A DNA stretch of 64,000 nucleotides, from positions 4,121,344 to 4,185,343 of the forward strand of contig NW_004454182.1 of NCBI RefSeq assembly GCF_000283155.1. The letters are read 5' to 3'. This stretch comes from Ceratotherium simum simum (lineage: Eukaryota > Chordata > Mammalia > Perissodactyla > Rhinocerotidae). The stretch's first letter is position 1, and each line of letters opens with the position of its first letter. The notes below the pieces were generated by a model. That model made no database searches. It saw only the letters and a program-made list of their open reading frames with translations, and had not been told where the DNA came from. Shown piece by piece: positions 12,778 through 24,845 of this stretch. Both the position numbers and the translations under genes were made by a program.

Positions 12778-13888
12778 AGCACTCAACATACTAAACTCAA
12801 ATTAGGACTGTTGGCATTTTAAATATAAATAAAAGATGTTAAACTCTTATATATGCTATATATTTTAATTATGTTTGGCCATTTTTCTTTCCAGAAGAGT
12901 TATCATACATGCCTTATTTACATACCTAAGGCCTTCTAAAACTTAAAACATGAATTAAGATATTAAAATTATTATCAAAATATACTATTCATTTTAACAT
13001 AGTGTAATCATTTCAATTTGTATTGCACTTGTTAATGGATTTACATTTGATAAGTTGAGTTAATAAATCTATAGAATGTTTAGCATATTTTTGACAATAA
13101 TCAGATAACATGTGTTTTATTTGTACTCAGAGCCACATGCTATATTTTGATTTGTTTTAGTATATTGATTGACTTAAGCAAATATAATTACTATGTGTGT
13201 ATGACTTGCTTGCTTTCCCATAAAATATCTGAAAACTGATAGATTTTCCACGTGCATTGAAAGAGTTTATTTGTTGAACAGACACTTTAATGTTGACTTT
13301 TGTGTCTGCTGTAGGCTAAACAACAGTCATCACACATTTATATTTCTGAAACTCATCATTCTTCATCTGCCATATGTTCTTATGAATAAAACTTGATCCC
13401 TGTTTTGTTACAGAAACTCTGTCTTTTGGGTGGCAATCATTGATTTTATGTAATGTGACTTTACTCCAAGTTCTTACTCTGGAATGTCTCTACTTGGCCT
13501 GAGTTTCACATGGAAATTTGATAGTAATAGGCATTGGGATTCTCAGGAATGAAGAAAGATGATTCTCCTTTCTGGAGAAAACCTCTATTATTACTATTAG
13601 TAATAATGATCCTTAATTTTACCTCTGATGGGTTACTAACAAAGTACATGGATCAGAGATTGCAAAATCAAGATGTCCAAAGTCAAATGTCTCTTCTCTG
13701 ATTATTTTTCCTCTTCCTTTCCTCATTGTAGTGATAAATAACACTCTCTTCTACACTGCATTCATGGGCAAAGTACAAGGAGGAAGCCCCATTCTGTTCA
13801 GCAAATGATTAGCAGACCATCTCAGGAGTGAGAGGGGGACGCAGTCCCTAAGATCCAGACACCAGAATATAATATAGAGCCCTAAGGA
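12778..13888. other. Non-coding DNA, nothing identified
   Basis: AT-rich single-copy-looking sequence with no open frame above 60 codons and no repeat recognised. Confidence 0.5.
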
Positions 13889-13932
13889 GAAAAACAAAAA
13901 ACAAAACAAAAAGGTAAAAAGAAAGAAAGTAC
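13889..13932. repeat. A-rich low-complexity run
   Basis: AAAAACAAAAAACAAAAC followed by AAAAAGAAAGAAAG. It could be the decayed tail of a retroposed sequence to its left (about 13720-13888), but no parent was recognised. Confidence 0.6.
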
Positions 13933-13977
13933 TAATTGAAGGACATGGCCATATACATATATTTGTAAGGAGGAATT

Positions 13978-14229
13978 TTTTTTTTGGGGGGGGGTGAGGA
14001 AGACTGGCTCTGAGCTAACATCTGTTGCCAATATTCCTCTTTTTACTTGAGGAAGATTAGCCCTGAGCTAATATCTGTGCCAATCTTCCTCTATTTTTTA
14101 TATGTGGGACACCACCATGGCATGGCTTGATGAGTGGTGTGTAGGTCCGCACCCAGGATCTGAACCCGTGAACCCCAAAATTCGAGGAGGAGTGCGCGAA
14201 CTTAACCACTATGCCACTGGGCTGTCACC
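13978..14229 (-). mobile_element. ERE SINE, diverged
   Basis: Reverse-oriented copy with two 3' units (GAGCTAACATCTGTTGCC and GAGCTAATATCTGTGCC) and a head that ends with a corrupted GGGCTGTCACC in place of GGGCCGGCCCC. The flanks TAAGGAGGAATT (13966-13977) and ATAAAGAGGAGTTT (14231-14244) look like a decayed target duplication. A G10 run at about 13986-13995 replaces part of the tail junction. A 77-codon frame through the head (14102-14335) is a by-product. Confidence 0.9.
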
Positions 14230-14244
14230 TATAAAGAGGAGTTT

Positions 14245-15764
14245 TCAAATTACGCAAATAATAAAAACCAAACATTCTCATAAAACAATCATTCTGGAGG
14301 CGAACTTGGAGATCTGCATTCTATCCTTTTCTTAGATACTATTACAGATGAAGGCATTGTTGCCCAAAGAGTTTTGTTTTCCTGCATTTTATGAAGAGAT
14401 TCTTAACTGTAATTCTGAGTTTTATACACTAGGCTGCAGAACATTCCTTTAGAAAGAAATAGCATGAGGGTGAGGGGAGGAAAGAAGTAAAAGAAAACCA
14501 TTAAATAAAAATAACGTGCAGAGAAAGAGAAACTTTCTGTTTTATTGAAAATGATAATAAGAAATCTCATGAAGAACATTTACAAATGATGAGGTAGCGA
14601 GACAGGAAAAGTTAGGATATTGTTTTTGTCTGTCTTAATTTAAGAGACAGTCTTAACCTGAGGCAAACACTTCAGTGCTGAAAAGCACAACCAATTATCT
14701 TTTTTACTGAAGTGATTTCCACCTGAAAGGGATGGAAATTAGAAAATAAAAAGATGAAAAAGAGACTACCTTGGGAATATTGTGCCAGAATGCATGTATT
14801 TAACTCTCTAGTTTAGTAAATCTGACAGGGAGCCACCATCTGGTAACTACAGTGATGGAAAATTGTCCTATTTACTAAGAATAATGTGTGAACTTTAGAA
14901 AAGAGCATTCATAGTTTACAAAGATCCGTGTGTATCAGTTACATAATCATTTTCTTGTTAAGAGGTGAATGGTCTTGATTTAAGGGGACCCGGCAAATAT
15001 TTGAAAAAATGTGATATTTTGTGGTAATATGCGAGAGCATTCATGATAAAACATGCTAACAGTTTGAAGGTGTACCCCTAAGACTATGTTATTATACATC
15101 TAAGAATATGCATTCCTAATATAAACCAAATATTGCTCAAGACTATATAAATAGATAGATACATCATTTTTGTAGTAATTGTATACATATTTATACTCCT
15201 GAACTTCCCATCCTCTTTTGAAGAGATATCTAGATAAAAAAAATAAATGGAAGAAAATTGTGCCCATAAATTCTCCAAACCAGACTCAGAACACACCAGC
15301 GCACTCGAGTTCTGAAATTTTAATAAGACTATTGAAGAAGTATAAACTGAAATTGAGTACACTTCCTTTTTCTTTCAGCAGAAAGTATTTTATATCATTT
15401 ACACGACTCTTATCCAGCTTTAAGCATCATATAAATCAGAAATTATACAAGGAAAAATGTATATTTATCGTTAGAATGTACAAGATCTGTGGAATATTAC
15501 ATGTAAAATTAATGAAAAGTTGAAAAAGTAGCATAGACATATATGTGTCTTAAGTACCTATACGACAGTGGGGTTATGATTGCTGGCTGGACCTTACAAC
15601 AGAATCTTCCAGTTTCTAAAATTTAAAGCCTGAGAACTATTCTAGACTTACTAGCTCCTCATCTCCAGAAAAGTGACCTGAAAATCTTTCTTTTGAAAGC
15701 ATTTTTCTTAGTTATCGTAATCTTCAGTCAGTGTTGAAAACCATTGATATGTATAGTTGTTCTT
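14245..15764. other. Non-coding DNA, nothing identified
   Basis: Two overlapping opposite-strand frames of 92 and 101 codons (15084-15523) have no domain signature and are AT-rich. I treat them as chance. Confidence 0.5.
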
Positions 15765-15838
15765 CATAATCGTAAAATTTTATAGCTGAAAGAGACCTAA
15801 GATTCATCTGCTCCAATCTGCACATCAATATCTGACTC
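15765..15838 (-). mobile_element. MIR3-like fragment
   Basis: ATCGTAAAATTTTATAGCTG, then AAAGAGACCTAAGATTCATC, follow the reverse MIR3 end ('atagagctggaagggacctt agagatcatct'). Short and decayed. Confidence 0.5.
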
Positions 15839-15860
15839 AAATACATTTCACTCTGTTTTT

Positions 15861-15985
15861 TATTAGTGTATATAATAAAATGAATAATATATATATTTGA
15901 ACATGCGTTAAGCTTGTATATATATGTATGTATTCATATATGTATTCACACACATACTTACACAGACACACATACGCACTTATTC
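15861..15985. repeat. AT/CA dinucleotide-rich patch
   Basis: Interrupted TATATA, GTATGTAT and CACACA motifs, ending with CACACACATACTTACACAGA. Confidence 0.7.
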
Positions 15986-16094
15986 ATTCACTGAGACGTT
16001 TCGCTGTGGCAGCTGATAGAGAGGAAGCAAAGGTGAATGTGACGTGTTATTGTGCTTAAATAATTTACAGTATAAATTATATTATAAAACATAT

Positions 16095-16345
16095 ACACAG
16101 CTAACCAAAGTTCAAGGCAATAGTGTGAAGAAAGTGCTGGTGTAATGCAAAAGAAGAAATTATCATTTCCTAGTAAAATAACAAGGACTATATATCTTTG
16201 ATCTGGTCTTTAAAGGAGGAAAGGCTTTTTAATCTAAAAGCGGGGGCAGTCAAGATTGAGGGAACAGAATGTGCAAAGTCAACGAAGTAGAATATTAATA
16301 CTCTGTCCAGCAAATATGTGCAATGAAGATCATATGTGGAAATGA
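16095..16345. mobile_element. Ancient interspersed repeat, family unassigned
   Basis: AGTCAAGATTGAGGGAACAGA followed by ATGTGCAAAGTC resembles a widespread old mammalian repeat whose text includes 'agggaacagcatgtgcaaagg'. The same family seems present at 41135-41900. I could not name it with certainty. Confidence 0.35.
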
Positions 16346-17134
16346 AAATTTATTTAATAAACTTATTTACCTATTTATTCTTTCCTTTATTCAACACATG
16401 CCAAATCTGAGGATGTGAGTCCTTGTTATAAAGGTAGACAACCAGAGAAAAGCAAGAAGGAACACCGAGTGCAAATGGAACTTGATATATTGTTAAATAT
16501 TTTGTTACCTATTTTTAAAAATGTACATTATATTCTTAAAATAATTCCCATTCTTTCGGGGTAATATATTACGTTCAAAATTGTGGGAAGATTTCTTAAG
16601 ATAATTTCTAAAGAATCAATAGTAGTAACATGAATTTGAGTTAAAATTTAAAGCACTATTTTTGAAAAGTTGATAATATTTATTTTATCCACAGGAATTT
16701 GTAGCACTTTTTGAAAGTTTGTATTTTGGTAATTATTCTCCTCAGTGCTTATTTTTCTGCCTATTTAGTTGTTGTTGATGCTAAAGGAATAAATATTGTA
16801 CTAACCTCATTGGATATGAAACTACTCAAATCGAATCATAGAGCTGGAAATGAGTCATTAAGTCATATTTTTCTTCGACTTGGACAGATGAGAATATATT
16901 CTATTTTGAGATTTTATTAGAAATTTATTGGGTGATTTATATTTATTTATTTATTTATTTTTTATTGTGGAGTGTCTCTCTCTTCTCCATCCATAATGTC
17001 TTATTCTTAAGGTTTAAATCCTGTCTCTGTCACTTGCTTCCTCTAAAACCTCAAATATTCTCTAAAGCCCAGAGATTCAAGTCAAAATAGCATTCAGGGA
17101 ACAATTTCACTACCTGCTCCTGCAATGAGCTACA
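16346..17134. other. Non-coding DNA with a possible MIR3 trace
   Basis: AATCATAGAGCTGGAAATGA (about 16833) recalls the reverse MIR3 end but is too short to annotate separately. A 69-codon frame at 16711-16920 overlaps it. An ATTT run follows. No gene recognised. Confidence 0.45.
16936..16965. repeat. (ATTT)n microsatellite
   Basis: About six to seven tandem ATTT units ending in a short T run. Confidence 0.85.
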
Positions 17135-17500
17135 TTCTTCTTGCTCATACCCAGCATCTAGTTTCCAGTCTTTGTACCTCCTCCTGCTGTATTTGTCCCT
17201 TTCCTCTAGGACTCTGTCAATGACAGATATTCAACTTCGGTCTCTCTTTCAAGACTGAGCATACAAGATCTTTCCAAAATTTTGCCTATTTAAACTCATC
17301 AGAGTCTTTCCCTGTTCTTAACACAAATGGATACTTTTTCTGTGCTTCTTCTATGGACCTTTTCTCTATATACATCACACTCACACACAAACACACACTC
17401 ACGTTTATATTTTCCTTATTGGAGTGGAGTGTATATTCTACTTGCTGAGGGAAAATTCGTGTCTTAGTCATTATTCTATGTTACATGTCACCTAAAAGAG
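17135..17500 (+). mobile_element. Possible L2 LINE 3' region
   Basis: Pyrimidine-rich sequence with CTCCTCCTGCTGTATTTGTC and later TTCTACTTGCTGAGGGAAAA followed by GTGTCTTAGTC. The order fits the L2 3' region ('ctccttgagggcaggaac ... gtgtctt'). A short CA-rich patch sits at 17373-17400. Identification is tentative. Confidence 0.4.
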
Positions 17501-18034
17501 GGCCTTCCAGATATAATTGCACCATAGTGTGTATTTATCAAAGTATGCATTTAGGGTCTTTCCTCCATTTCAGAAGTTTTCAAACTGTGTCCTGATTTCC
17601 CTTTGAAAGGTAGTAACAAGGGACAGAGTTCTAGGCACTTCAATCTGTCTCCTCTACATGCAATTTCAAACTGTAAACAACAAATAATACATACACTCTA
17701 TATTGTATTCCAGGACATCTTTAGTTACTAATTTTGATGGTTAGTAATCTTCAATAAAATCTTGTCATTAATTACGTATTACCCAAATTCCTTGAGCTAC
17801 AATTACATATCTTTTCATCTTTTACCCTACATTTTTTAAAAGTGGGAAAAGCGGATCCTTCTTCTATCTGTATAGAATGAACTTTGAGGCTTGTAACAAG
17901 GCAAACCCTAACTACAAGAAAGTATTTTTCTTAGAAAAATTTTAGCTGATGATGCATGAAGTCAAAATATTTTAACACAAAACCTAGGTGTTCTCCTCTG
18001 CCATTAAATGTTATCTTTTGAACTTGAGAAACAT
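17501..18034. other. Non-coding DNA, nothing identified
   Basis: No open frame or recognised repeat. Confidence 0.5.
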
Positions 18035-18160
18035 GACATTTCTTAATTTACCCCCCAAGCCTCCAACCCCATTTCCCTAACTGGAAAATGAAGAGATTGG
18101 GTCAGATGAATTTTAGGCATGTTTTGTCTCTGAAATTCTGATAGTCTGGTTTTGTTTTCA
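18035..18160 (+). mobile_element. MIR3-like SINE fragment
   Basis: CTAACTGGAAAATGAAGAGA, then TTGGGTCAGATGAATTTTAG, follows the forward MIR3 text ('atctgtaaaatgaggggatt ggactagatgatctct'). The terminal 'aaattctatgatt' is seen as GAAATTCTGATAG. Confidence 0.6.
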
Positions 18161-18559
18161 ACTAACTACATTTTAGATTCATGTTTGGATTATCATCTAT
18201 AGAAACTCAATATTGTTATTTTTGTTTGCATTTGACTTCTATCTTGAACAGGGTATGGTTTTTTCTCTTCAAATTTCTCAGTAACATTTTCCTTTTTTAA
18301 ATTTCAGGTGCATAAAATTGATTTAATTCAAATCCTTGGTTCTTGAGATGTTATCAACATCAGACAATACATGACTCCTTTTAATTTAATTCAATTAGAA
18401 CCTGACCAATAACGTACCTTTGCGTGCCTACTCTTCCTCTAGTCTATCTTCGTATGTCCCACACACCCCTGGCCACCATCTTGAATTTTGTGTTTATCAC
18501 CTTTTAATAATTTTTCTGGATATATATGTTTACTTATAAAATATATCATTTAAATTTGC
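18161..18559. other. Non-coding DNA, nothing identified
   Basis: T-rich sequence without recognisable elements. Confidence 0.5.
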
Positions 18560-18815
18560 TTGTTTCTTAAATTTATTAAAAATATTATTCTGCATGTAAT
18601 CTTCAGAGACTTTCTTTTTCCACTCAGTATTTTGTTACTCAGTTTAGCTTTATATATAACGATAGTTCATTTTTTCATTGTGGTTTAATACTTCACTGTG
18701 GGAATATGAGACAATCTGTTTATCCATTCTTCTGTTCATGGCATATGATTCGTTTTGACATTATGAACAGTCCTGGTTTGAACATTTTGTGTGTCTTCTA
18801 GTATAGATGTAATGA
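18560..18815. mobile_element. Possible old L1-related fragment
   Basis: GTTTATCCATTCTTCTGTTC followed by a decayed ACATTATGAACAGTCCTGG resembles text found in many old L1 insertions ('tttatccattcatctgttgatg ... tatgaataatgctgctatgaac'). Decay is heavy and strand is not assigned. Confidence 0.4.
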
Positions 18816-20179
18816 ATTGTATAGTATTTGAAAATATTCAGCTTATTCCTTTATCTGACTGTGTTTTATCATACATCAAATTTATTTTGGCTTTTCTCAG
18901 AGCAATGAATTTCTTAGAAAAAACAGTTATAATTAAAAGAAAATAGTCAAATATATACTTTTTTTCTACATTAGTTTTTTTGGTTTTTATTTTTAATTTT
19001 TTTGGCATTGGGAAAGTGTCTCTCTTGAATTTTTGTTACTTATCTTCTGTTTGCATTCCTAGCTTTATTGATGTTTAAACATAATCTATGTTAGGAAACC
19101 CTAGTAAGTTCATTATAGTATAATCACTTTTAAGATATTTCCAGAATCTTTACCAAGTTATCGTTGTTGTTTCAGGACTCATTTGACAATCCAGATTATA
19201 TCATCTAATATAAGTTAACAGAATTCACTTGTGACTGTTAAGATATTTATACATAAAAGGTATTCCTTTTTGAATTAAGCACATTTCTTTTACAACATAG
19301 CATTTGACTAAAGTTAAATAGCATAATGCCTAAGACCTAATAATCTTATATCAACTGTCTAATGGAATGATTTAAAATTTAAAATGAGGAGCCAAAGAGA
19401 AAAGGACCAATTTAAAATAAAGAATTAAGACAAGCATATTCATCAGTCATCATGTGGGCACAGTAGAGAAACTGGCCTGAGGGCCATTCAATTTAAAATG
19501 TCCCATAGGTACTATTGGATCCCTGAAGGAAAATATAATAAGAGGTTGGTGTCCCAATTAAAGTATCGGAAATGTCAGCAAGCTGAAGTGGATGGCTTCA
19601 TATGGTTTGAGAGACAAGTATGCTGGTAAGGCAGTTTTGGCATGAATTACTTGGAATATTTTGAGAATCATCAAACTTTTTTCTTAATTTCTAGCTTTTG
19701 CGTTTTCTTTGTTTCCCTGAAGGGAATTACTTGTCCAGTGCCCAAAAGCACTTATTACAAATTGACAGTGGACCAGATCATGGTGAAATTGTACAGAAAC
19801 TTAAATAACTGAAAATCCAAAAGTAGATCTGGCTAGTGAGCCCTTTAGCAATTTAAACACTGTTTTTGCTTTAAAGAGACATGAAATCAGCATTGCTTGA
19901 TGTTTTGAAATTCTTCCTCCTTCCTAAAAGAACATAACTTGATGAATTTTAACGTTTTCAATATTTGAACTTAGATATCATACTTCTATAATCAAATGAA
20001 TAAATCACCAGTTTCCAAATCATAACTTTATGAAAAAATTAAAGTAATTATAATTAAAGTAATAACATTTAAAATACACCATTTATAATCAATTCAGCTT
20101 GTAATTCACAAAATTTCAGGTACATACGTAAGTGTTTGGAAGGCGAGATCTCTAAATTAATCACAGAGACATATCCCAG
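18816..20179. other. Non-coding DNA, nothing identified
   Basis: AT-rich, with T-rich patches near 18960-19010. No gene or repeat recognised. Confidence 0.5.
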
Positions 20180-20310
20180 TTCAGTATTTAGCAGCTCCAT
20201 CATCTTGGGAAGATACTTCACCTCTCTGTCTGTGCCTTACTCCTCTTATCTTCATACGTGGATGATAATTGTACCCAATTCATGGAAATTTTATGAGGGT
20301 TTAATGACAA
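20180..20310 (+). mobile_element. MIR SINE
   Basis: TTCACCTCTCTGTCTGTGCC, CTTATCTTCATACGTGGATG and TGATAATTGTACCCAATTCA follow the order of the forward MIR consensus (cttaacctctctgtgcctcag, ctcatctgtaaaatggg, ataatagtacctacctca). An 80-codon frame over this region (20136-20378) is a by-product. Confidence 0.7.
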
Positions 20311-20964
20311 TACATTTTAATAATTTAATAATACAATTTAATAATTTACACATGATAACAAGACCCAAGAGTTACTAGTTATTATTTTATATATCTTCAT
20401 CGTTGTTAATATTATATGAATTTGATCATTAATAATTACGAACCAAAGGACTTATCATGTAAAATCTTCTTTGTCATCCATTTCTAATTTAAAACTGTGA
20501 ATATTGAAAATAAATGTAATTAACAAGGGGGAAAAAACAACTAACTCAATCAAAAATATGCTTTGTCGTATTTCACAAGAAATTGAGAGTAAATAATTAT
20601 CTTAAAGAAAGACAAAGTGGAGAGAACCCTGAAATCACAACTTTTATTTTATTTCCTTCTGAAAGTACTACATGAAATAAGGCAGAGAAACTATATTAAA
20701 AGGTGAAGCAAATAGAAAAAAGATTAAATCATCATTTTAGTAAATAATATCATTAGACAGTTAAAAACTCAATAAATTCAACAAAGATTTATTAAGCAAA
20801 TTAATAATAGATATTATTAGTGTTAATATTAAAGGAACATAAAACATACTTCTCGTAAAGGACAATAATAAATATTTAGAAAACATAAAGCTAAAGAATT
20901 TATTCACAGTACTAGCCAGACATATAAGATACTTGCAAATGAACCTAAGGAACAAATTTTTATC

Positions 20965-21067
20965 TATATCTGTCTATATCTATATCTATATCTATATCTG
21001 TATCTGTATTTGTGTCTGTATCTATATCATGTAAACCTATAACTCTATCTATCTATCTTCTCTATCT
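20965..21067. repeat. (TATATC)n/(TCTA)n compound microsatellite
   Basis: Hexamer TATATC repeated with TGTATC variants up to about 21028, then (TCTA)n with TTCTC interruptions at 21043-21067. Such mixed tracts usually vary in length between individuals. Confidence 0.9.
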
Positions 21068-21159
21068 AAAAAAATACGATGATAACTTGAACAAATTAAA
21101 AGCATGTAAAAATTTCAGATAGGAAAATTAGATTTTTTAAAAAAGATGTCCTAGATCCT

Positions 21160-21178
21160 AGAGAGAGAGAGAGAGAGA
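21160..21178. repeat. (GA)9 microsatellite
   Basis: Uninterrupted GAGAGA run, followed by AAAAGAAATAACTAAAAATAA. Confidence 0.85.
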
Positions 21179-22850
21179 AAAGAAATAACTAAAAATAAAA
21201 AAATAAAAATAATTATTTTGTGGAGCTTCAGGACGTAATCTGGCAACAAGCAATTGCAAGGATAAATATGTGTGGCCAACATTGAAAAGTATGCATTAAA
21301 GTGCAATGGGAAGAAACTTCCACTACAACATAATAAAGCATATAAATCAATGTACTGTTAAATGATAAGTGCTTACAATATAATATAAAATGGAAAAATT
21401 ATATATACGATATGAATCAGCATTTCATACAATCTGAAAAGTAGCTAGTTCTGGGTCTGTGTTTAAAGATTATACTACTTTGGGTCGTACTTTGAGTACC
21501 TTCCCCTACCCAAACTCCAAACTCGTAGATGATAGATAAATCAAAAACAATGATAGGCAAGGTATGTCACAGAAACCAAATAGAGAGATTAAGATGAACC
21601 CGACTGAAGCCCTCAGCCTACTGCATTTCAGGTCCTGAAGGAGTCAAAATTATATGACTGAGACTTTGGCTCATATAATGTTCAAAATTGCTCTTTTTAA
21701 GATGGAAGGGTGAAGAAAGGTTTGGTGCAGTGATTTCCCATGTGTGTCAGGAGGCAGAAGAAAGTTGTTAATTGGGCTATAGCTTATAGGAGGTGGGAAG
21801 ATAGAAGCTCAAGCTTCCAATTAGATGCTGGGCCAACTCATTGGATGGATCATTTGGATCATCAATTACCCAATATTACCATAATGCAGAGACACCAAAT
21901 GGCTAATATGAGACCTGGGCTTGCATTCTGAAACTTGAGTGGCCAGATGGAGGTCGTTGTATCACTGCCATGCAGGAGGACCATGGAGAGGAATGGTAAT
22001 GCAAATGAAAAAGACTGAATGAGGAGGGAAAAACTACTTAAAATTTTCCTATAAGCTATGATTTCAAAACATGAAGATGGCTGGCACTGTGAAAGCCAAA
22101 TACATCAATAATCAGAACATTAAATCAAAATAATTTGACAACCTGAAAAAGATTTTAAAATATGTTTGTGGTCCTGAAGTGATATGTGGTCAAACATCTA
22201 TAAAACAAAAGAAATTTATGCAACATAAGCAAATGACAGAAAACCGGAATAGGTAGGAAGAAAAAATAAGCAATTAGAGAAAGTATACACTGTGACATTC
22301 AATCTTAAGTAAAATAATAGAATTCCCTGAATACGAAAATGAGACAAGTAGTGAAGAAACAATATTTGAAGGAATAATAGCTGAGGGTTGTTTTTGTTTG
22401 TTTTTTTAATTTAGTTTTGAGGAAATAACCAAATCCTCACATTGAAAGTGCTGAGCCAGATAAATAAAATTCAGTATTCTCTTAGGCACAGTGTTTCACA
22501 ACACTGTGCAGATTATCAAAAATCAAGAGCTCTTCAAGGTGCTGAGAAAAGAAAGATTACCTATAAACAAAAGAAAATGAGATCGAAACAGATTTCTCAG
22601 CAATAAAATAGTTGTCAGAATAGAGTAGATAATAACTTCAAAGAGCTAAAGGAAAATAACTACCCACTTAAAATATCTTCTCTACTAAAACATCATTCAA
22701 GTGTTATACCGAAATAAAGATAATTTTAGACTACCCCTAAGAGAGTAACCATCAAAGACCTTTTCTGAAATAACTATTCCACATATGGCTTGGCTAGGAG
22801 AATATGAAGCCACAGTCAAGTATAAAAATTGACGTAAAAGTGAGGTATTG

Positions 22851-23042
22851 ATGGGGCCGGCCCCATGGCATAGTGGTTAAAGTTTGGCGTGCTCCGCTTC
22901 AGCTGCCCAGGTTTGTATGTTTGGATCCCAGGTGCAGACCTACATCACTTGTCAGCCATTGCTGTGGCGGCTACCCACATACAAAATAGAGGAAGATGGG
23001 CACAGATGTAAGCTCAGGGCTAATCTTGCTCAGCAGAAAAAC
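22851..23042 (+). mobile_element. ERE SINE, one 3' unit, nested in L1
   Basis: Starts GGGGCCGGCCCCATGGCATA and carries the head plus a single 3' unit (GATGTAAGCTCAGGGCTAAT), then a short A-rich tail. Flanked by AGTGAGGTATTG at 22839-22850 and 23043-23054, an exact 12-base target duplication. A 63-codon frame crosses the head and has no significance. Confidence 0.95.
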
Positions 23043-23200
23043 AGTGAGGTATTGGTAAATTTAATTACCATTTGACAAAATATGAACTAATTTTTATGAT
23101 CAAAAGATGAAACTATAACTCAAGATAAAATAATAATCTGGTTCTGGAATTCAATAAGAAGGTAAAGCTTGCTAAGTCTTTCTTCAAGAAGCGAACACAG

Positions 23201-23446
23201 GGGCCGGCCCGGTGGCACAAGCTGTTGAGTGTGCGCGCTCCGCTGCGGCGGCCCAGGGTTCGCCGGTTCAGATGCCGGGCACGCACCGATGCACTGCTTG
23301 GCAAGCCATGCTGTGGCGGCGTCCCATATAAAGTGGAGGAAAATGGGCATGGATGTTAGCCCAGGGCCAGTCTTCCTCGGCAAAAGAAGAGGAGAATTGG
23401 CAGATGTTAGCATAGGGCTCATCTCCTCACACACACACAAAAAAAA
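23201..23446 (+). mobile_element. ERE SINE, two 3' units, nested in L1
   Basis: Starts GGGGCCGGCCCGGTGGCACA, with the head through CTGTGGCGGCGTCCCATATA and two 3' units ending CTCATCTCCTCACACACACA and an A8 tail. GAACACA occurs just before (23193-23199) and just after (23448-23454), with further imperfect similarity upstream, consistent with a target duplication. The opposite-strand frames of 111 and 82 codons lying in it are artefacts of its GC-rich head. Confidence 0.93.
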
Positions 23447-24018
23447 TGAACACAAATCCTGGAGAGTGATGTATTAGAAATATTGTGTATAATTTACAAA
23501 CTTGAGGAAACAGAAGAAGATGAAGTGGTGATAACAAAAAATGTATTTATCAATAAAAAGCAAGAAAGAATAATAAAAGAAGGAAAGGGAAAGTATTAAA
23601 AAAGACAAAATCAGATAAAAGTACTTGCAAACCACAATACATGTAATCAGACTAATCTATTAAAAAGCAGACTGATTGATTTGTTTGTGAGAAATTACGG
23701 AATAAAGAGCACAGACTCAGAAGTGTTCGAAGCATGACATTTATCATTACTTAATACCTGCTTACAGAAAGAATTAAAGGGTGTTGATCAAGAACCACTA
23801 TGTAATTCCTAAGATATAATTTTACGAGTTCATTTTTTGGGGGGTTCATTTTTATATGTGAGTACCAGTCAAGATCCCCTCTACGCTCATTTTGGAAACT
23901 TGTTTGGGATTCACAGAGTAGGAAGGTTTTCGTACTTAGAAGTAAATAAATTATGGTATACATTTGAAAAACAACTTAAGGATATAATTTTTAAACGAGA
24001 GATAGTACAATATAGGAT

Positions 24019-24080
24019 AATATATATGCATATATACAGATATATGTATATATACACATATACATATGTATAGATATATT
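24019..24080. repeat. AT/AC dinucleotide-rich patch
   Basis: Alternating TATATATGCATATATACAG and TATATACACATATACATATG motifs inside the L1-derived region. Confidence 0.75.
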
Positions 24081-24845
24081 TCTAAAGAGATTCAAATATA
24101 TTTGAAAGCAGAGGAGTCATAGTAAATAAGGTAAAGTATGCATCTGAAAGGAGATTAGATACACATGTGAAAAGAAAGGACGTTACAATATTTGTTCAGA
24201 AGAAAACAAGAAAATATGACTTGAAGAATGAAAACATTAAGGACATTCTAAGTTCAGTTATTAAACTTTTTAGAATATATGTTATAATATTCTTCTGATA
24301 CAAGAGAAAGGAATCACACAGAAATTGGTATATAAAGAGTAGTGAAAAGAAGAGACAGTAAACACAAAATGAATATAAAAGAGAGTGTAGCAGTATTAAT
24401 ATTGGACATAGAATTTAGGGCAAAAAGGCACTAATAGGTATAAATAAATACATAATGATAAAAAATAATTTTCAAAAACACATAAAAGCCATGAATTATA
24501 TGTATTTAACATTGCCTTAATAGATATGAAGAAAGAGATGATAAAATAAGAAAAACAGGATAGAAAGTGAAATTCATAGAGAATTTTACACTCTTCTAGA
24601 GATCAAGTAAACAAAAAAAATAGTGTTAATATGTTTTTTGAAAATCCCATTTAACAAGCATGATCAAAAAGATATAGGTAGAAAATCTTTCATCTAACAA
24701 ATAGAAAATATGCTTCCATTTCAAGCACAAAAGGGGAAGTTTAAAAAAAATATTAAGCGCATTATTAGGCCACACACGTAGTTGGATGAAATTTCAAACA
24801 GCTGATATAATAGAGAGCCCATTCTCTGGCCGTTATGCCGTTAAA

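Larger units (their letters stand above)
20311..22019. other. AT-rich non-coding DNA next to an L1
   Basis: No gene recognised. It includes short internal duplications of TTTAATAAT near 20315-20345 and the simple repeats annotated below. Its right part (21600-22019) may be the 5' region of the L1 that follows, but I cannot match it to a known 5' UTR. Confidence 0.45.
22020..24845 (+). mobile_element. Old L1 LINE, left part (ORF1 side into ORF2 endonuclease)
   Basis: Seen: GATTTCTCAGCAATAAAATA, ATAACTTCAAAGAGCTAAAG, GAAAATAACTACCCACTTAAA and GAAATAAAGATAATTTTAGA in that order (22590-22725), as in the L1 region upstream of ORF2. Further right, GTAGCAGTATTAATATTGGA with TTTAGGGCAAAAAGGCACTAA (24386-24437) and TTAGGCCACACACGTAGTTG with CCATTCTCTGGCCG (24764-24834) match the ORF2 endonuclease region. 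Frames are broken by stops and indels, so the element is dead. EREs interrupt it at 22851-23042 and 23201-23446. Family-level call is L1M class; left edge approximate. Confidence 0.75.

Noticed and set aside
23113..23477. Opposite-strand frames of 63, 111 and 82 codons
   Set aside because: They coincide with the GC-rich head of an ERE SINE; the same peptides recur in frames over other EREs (25211-25535, 36911-37241, 45494-45836).
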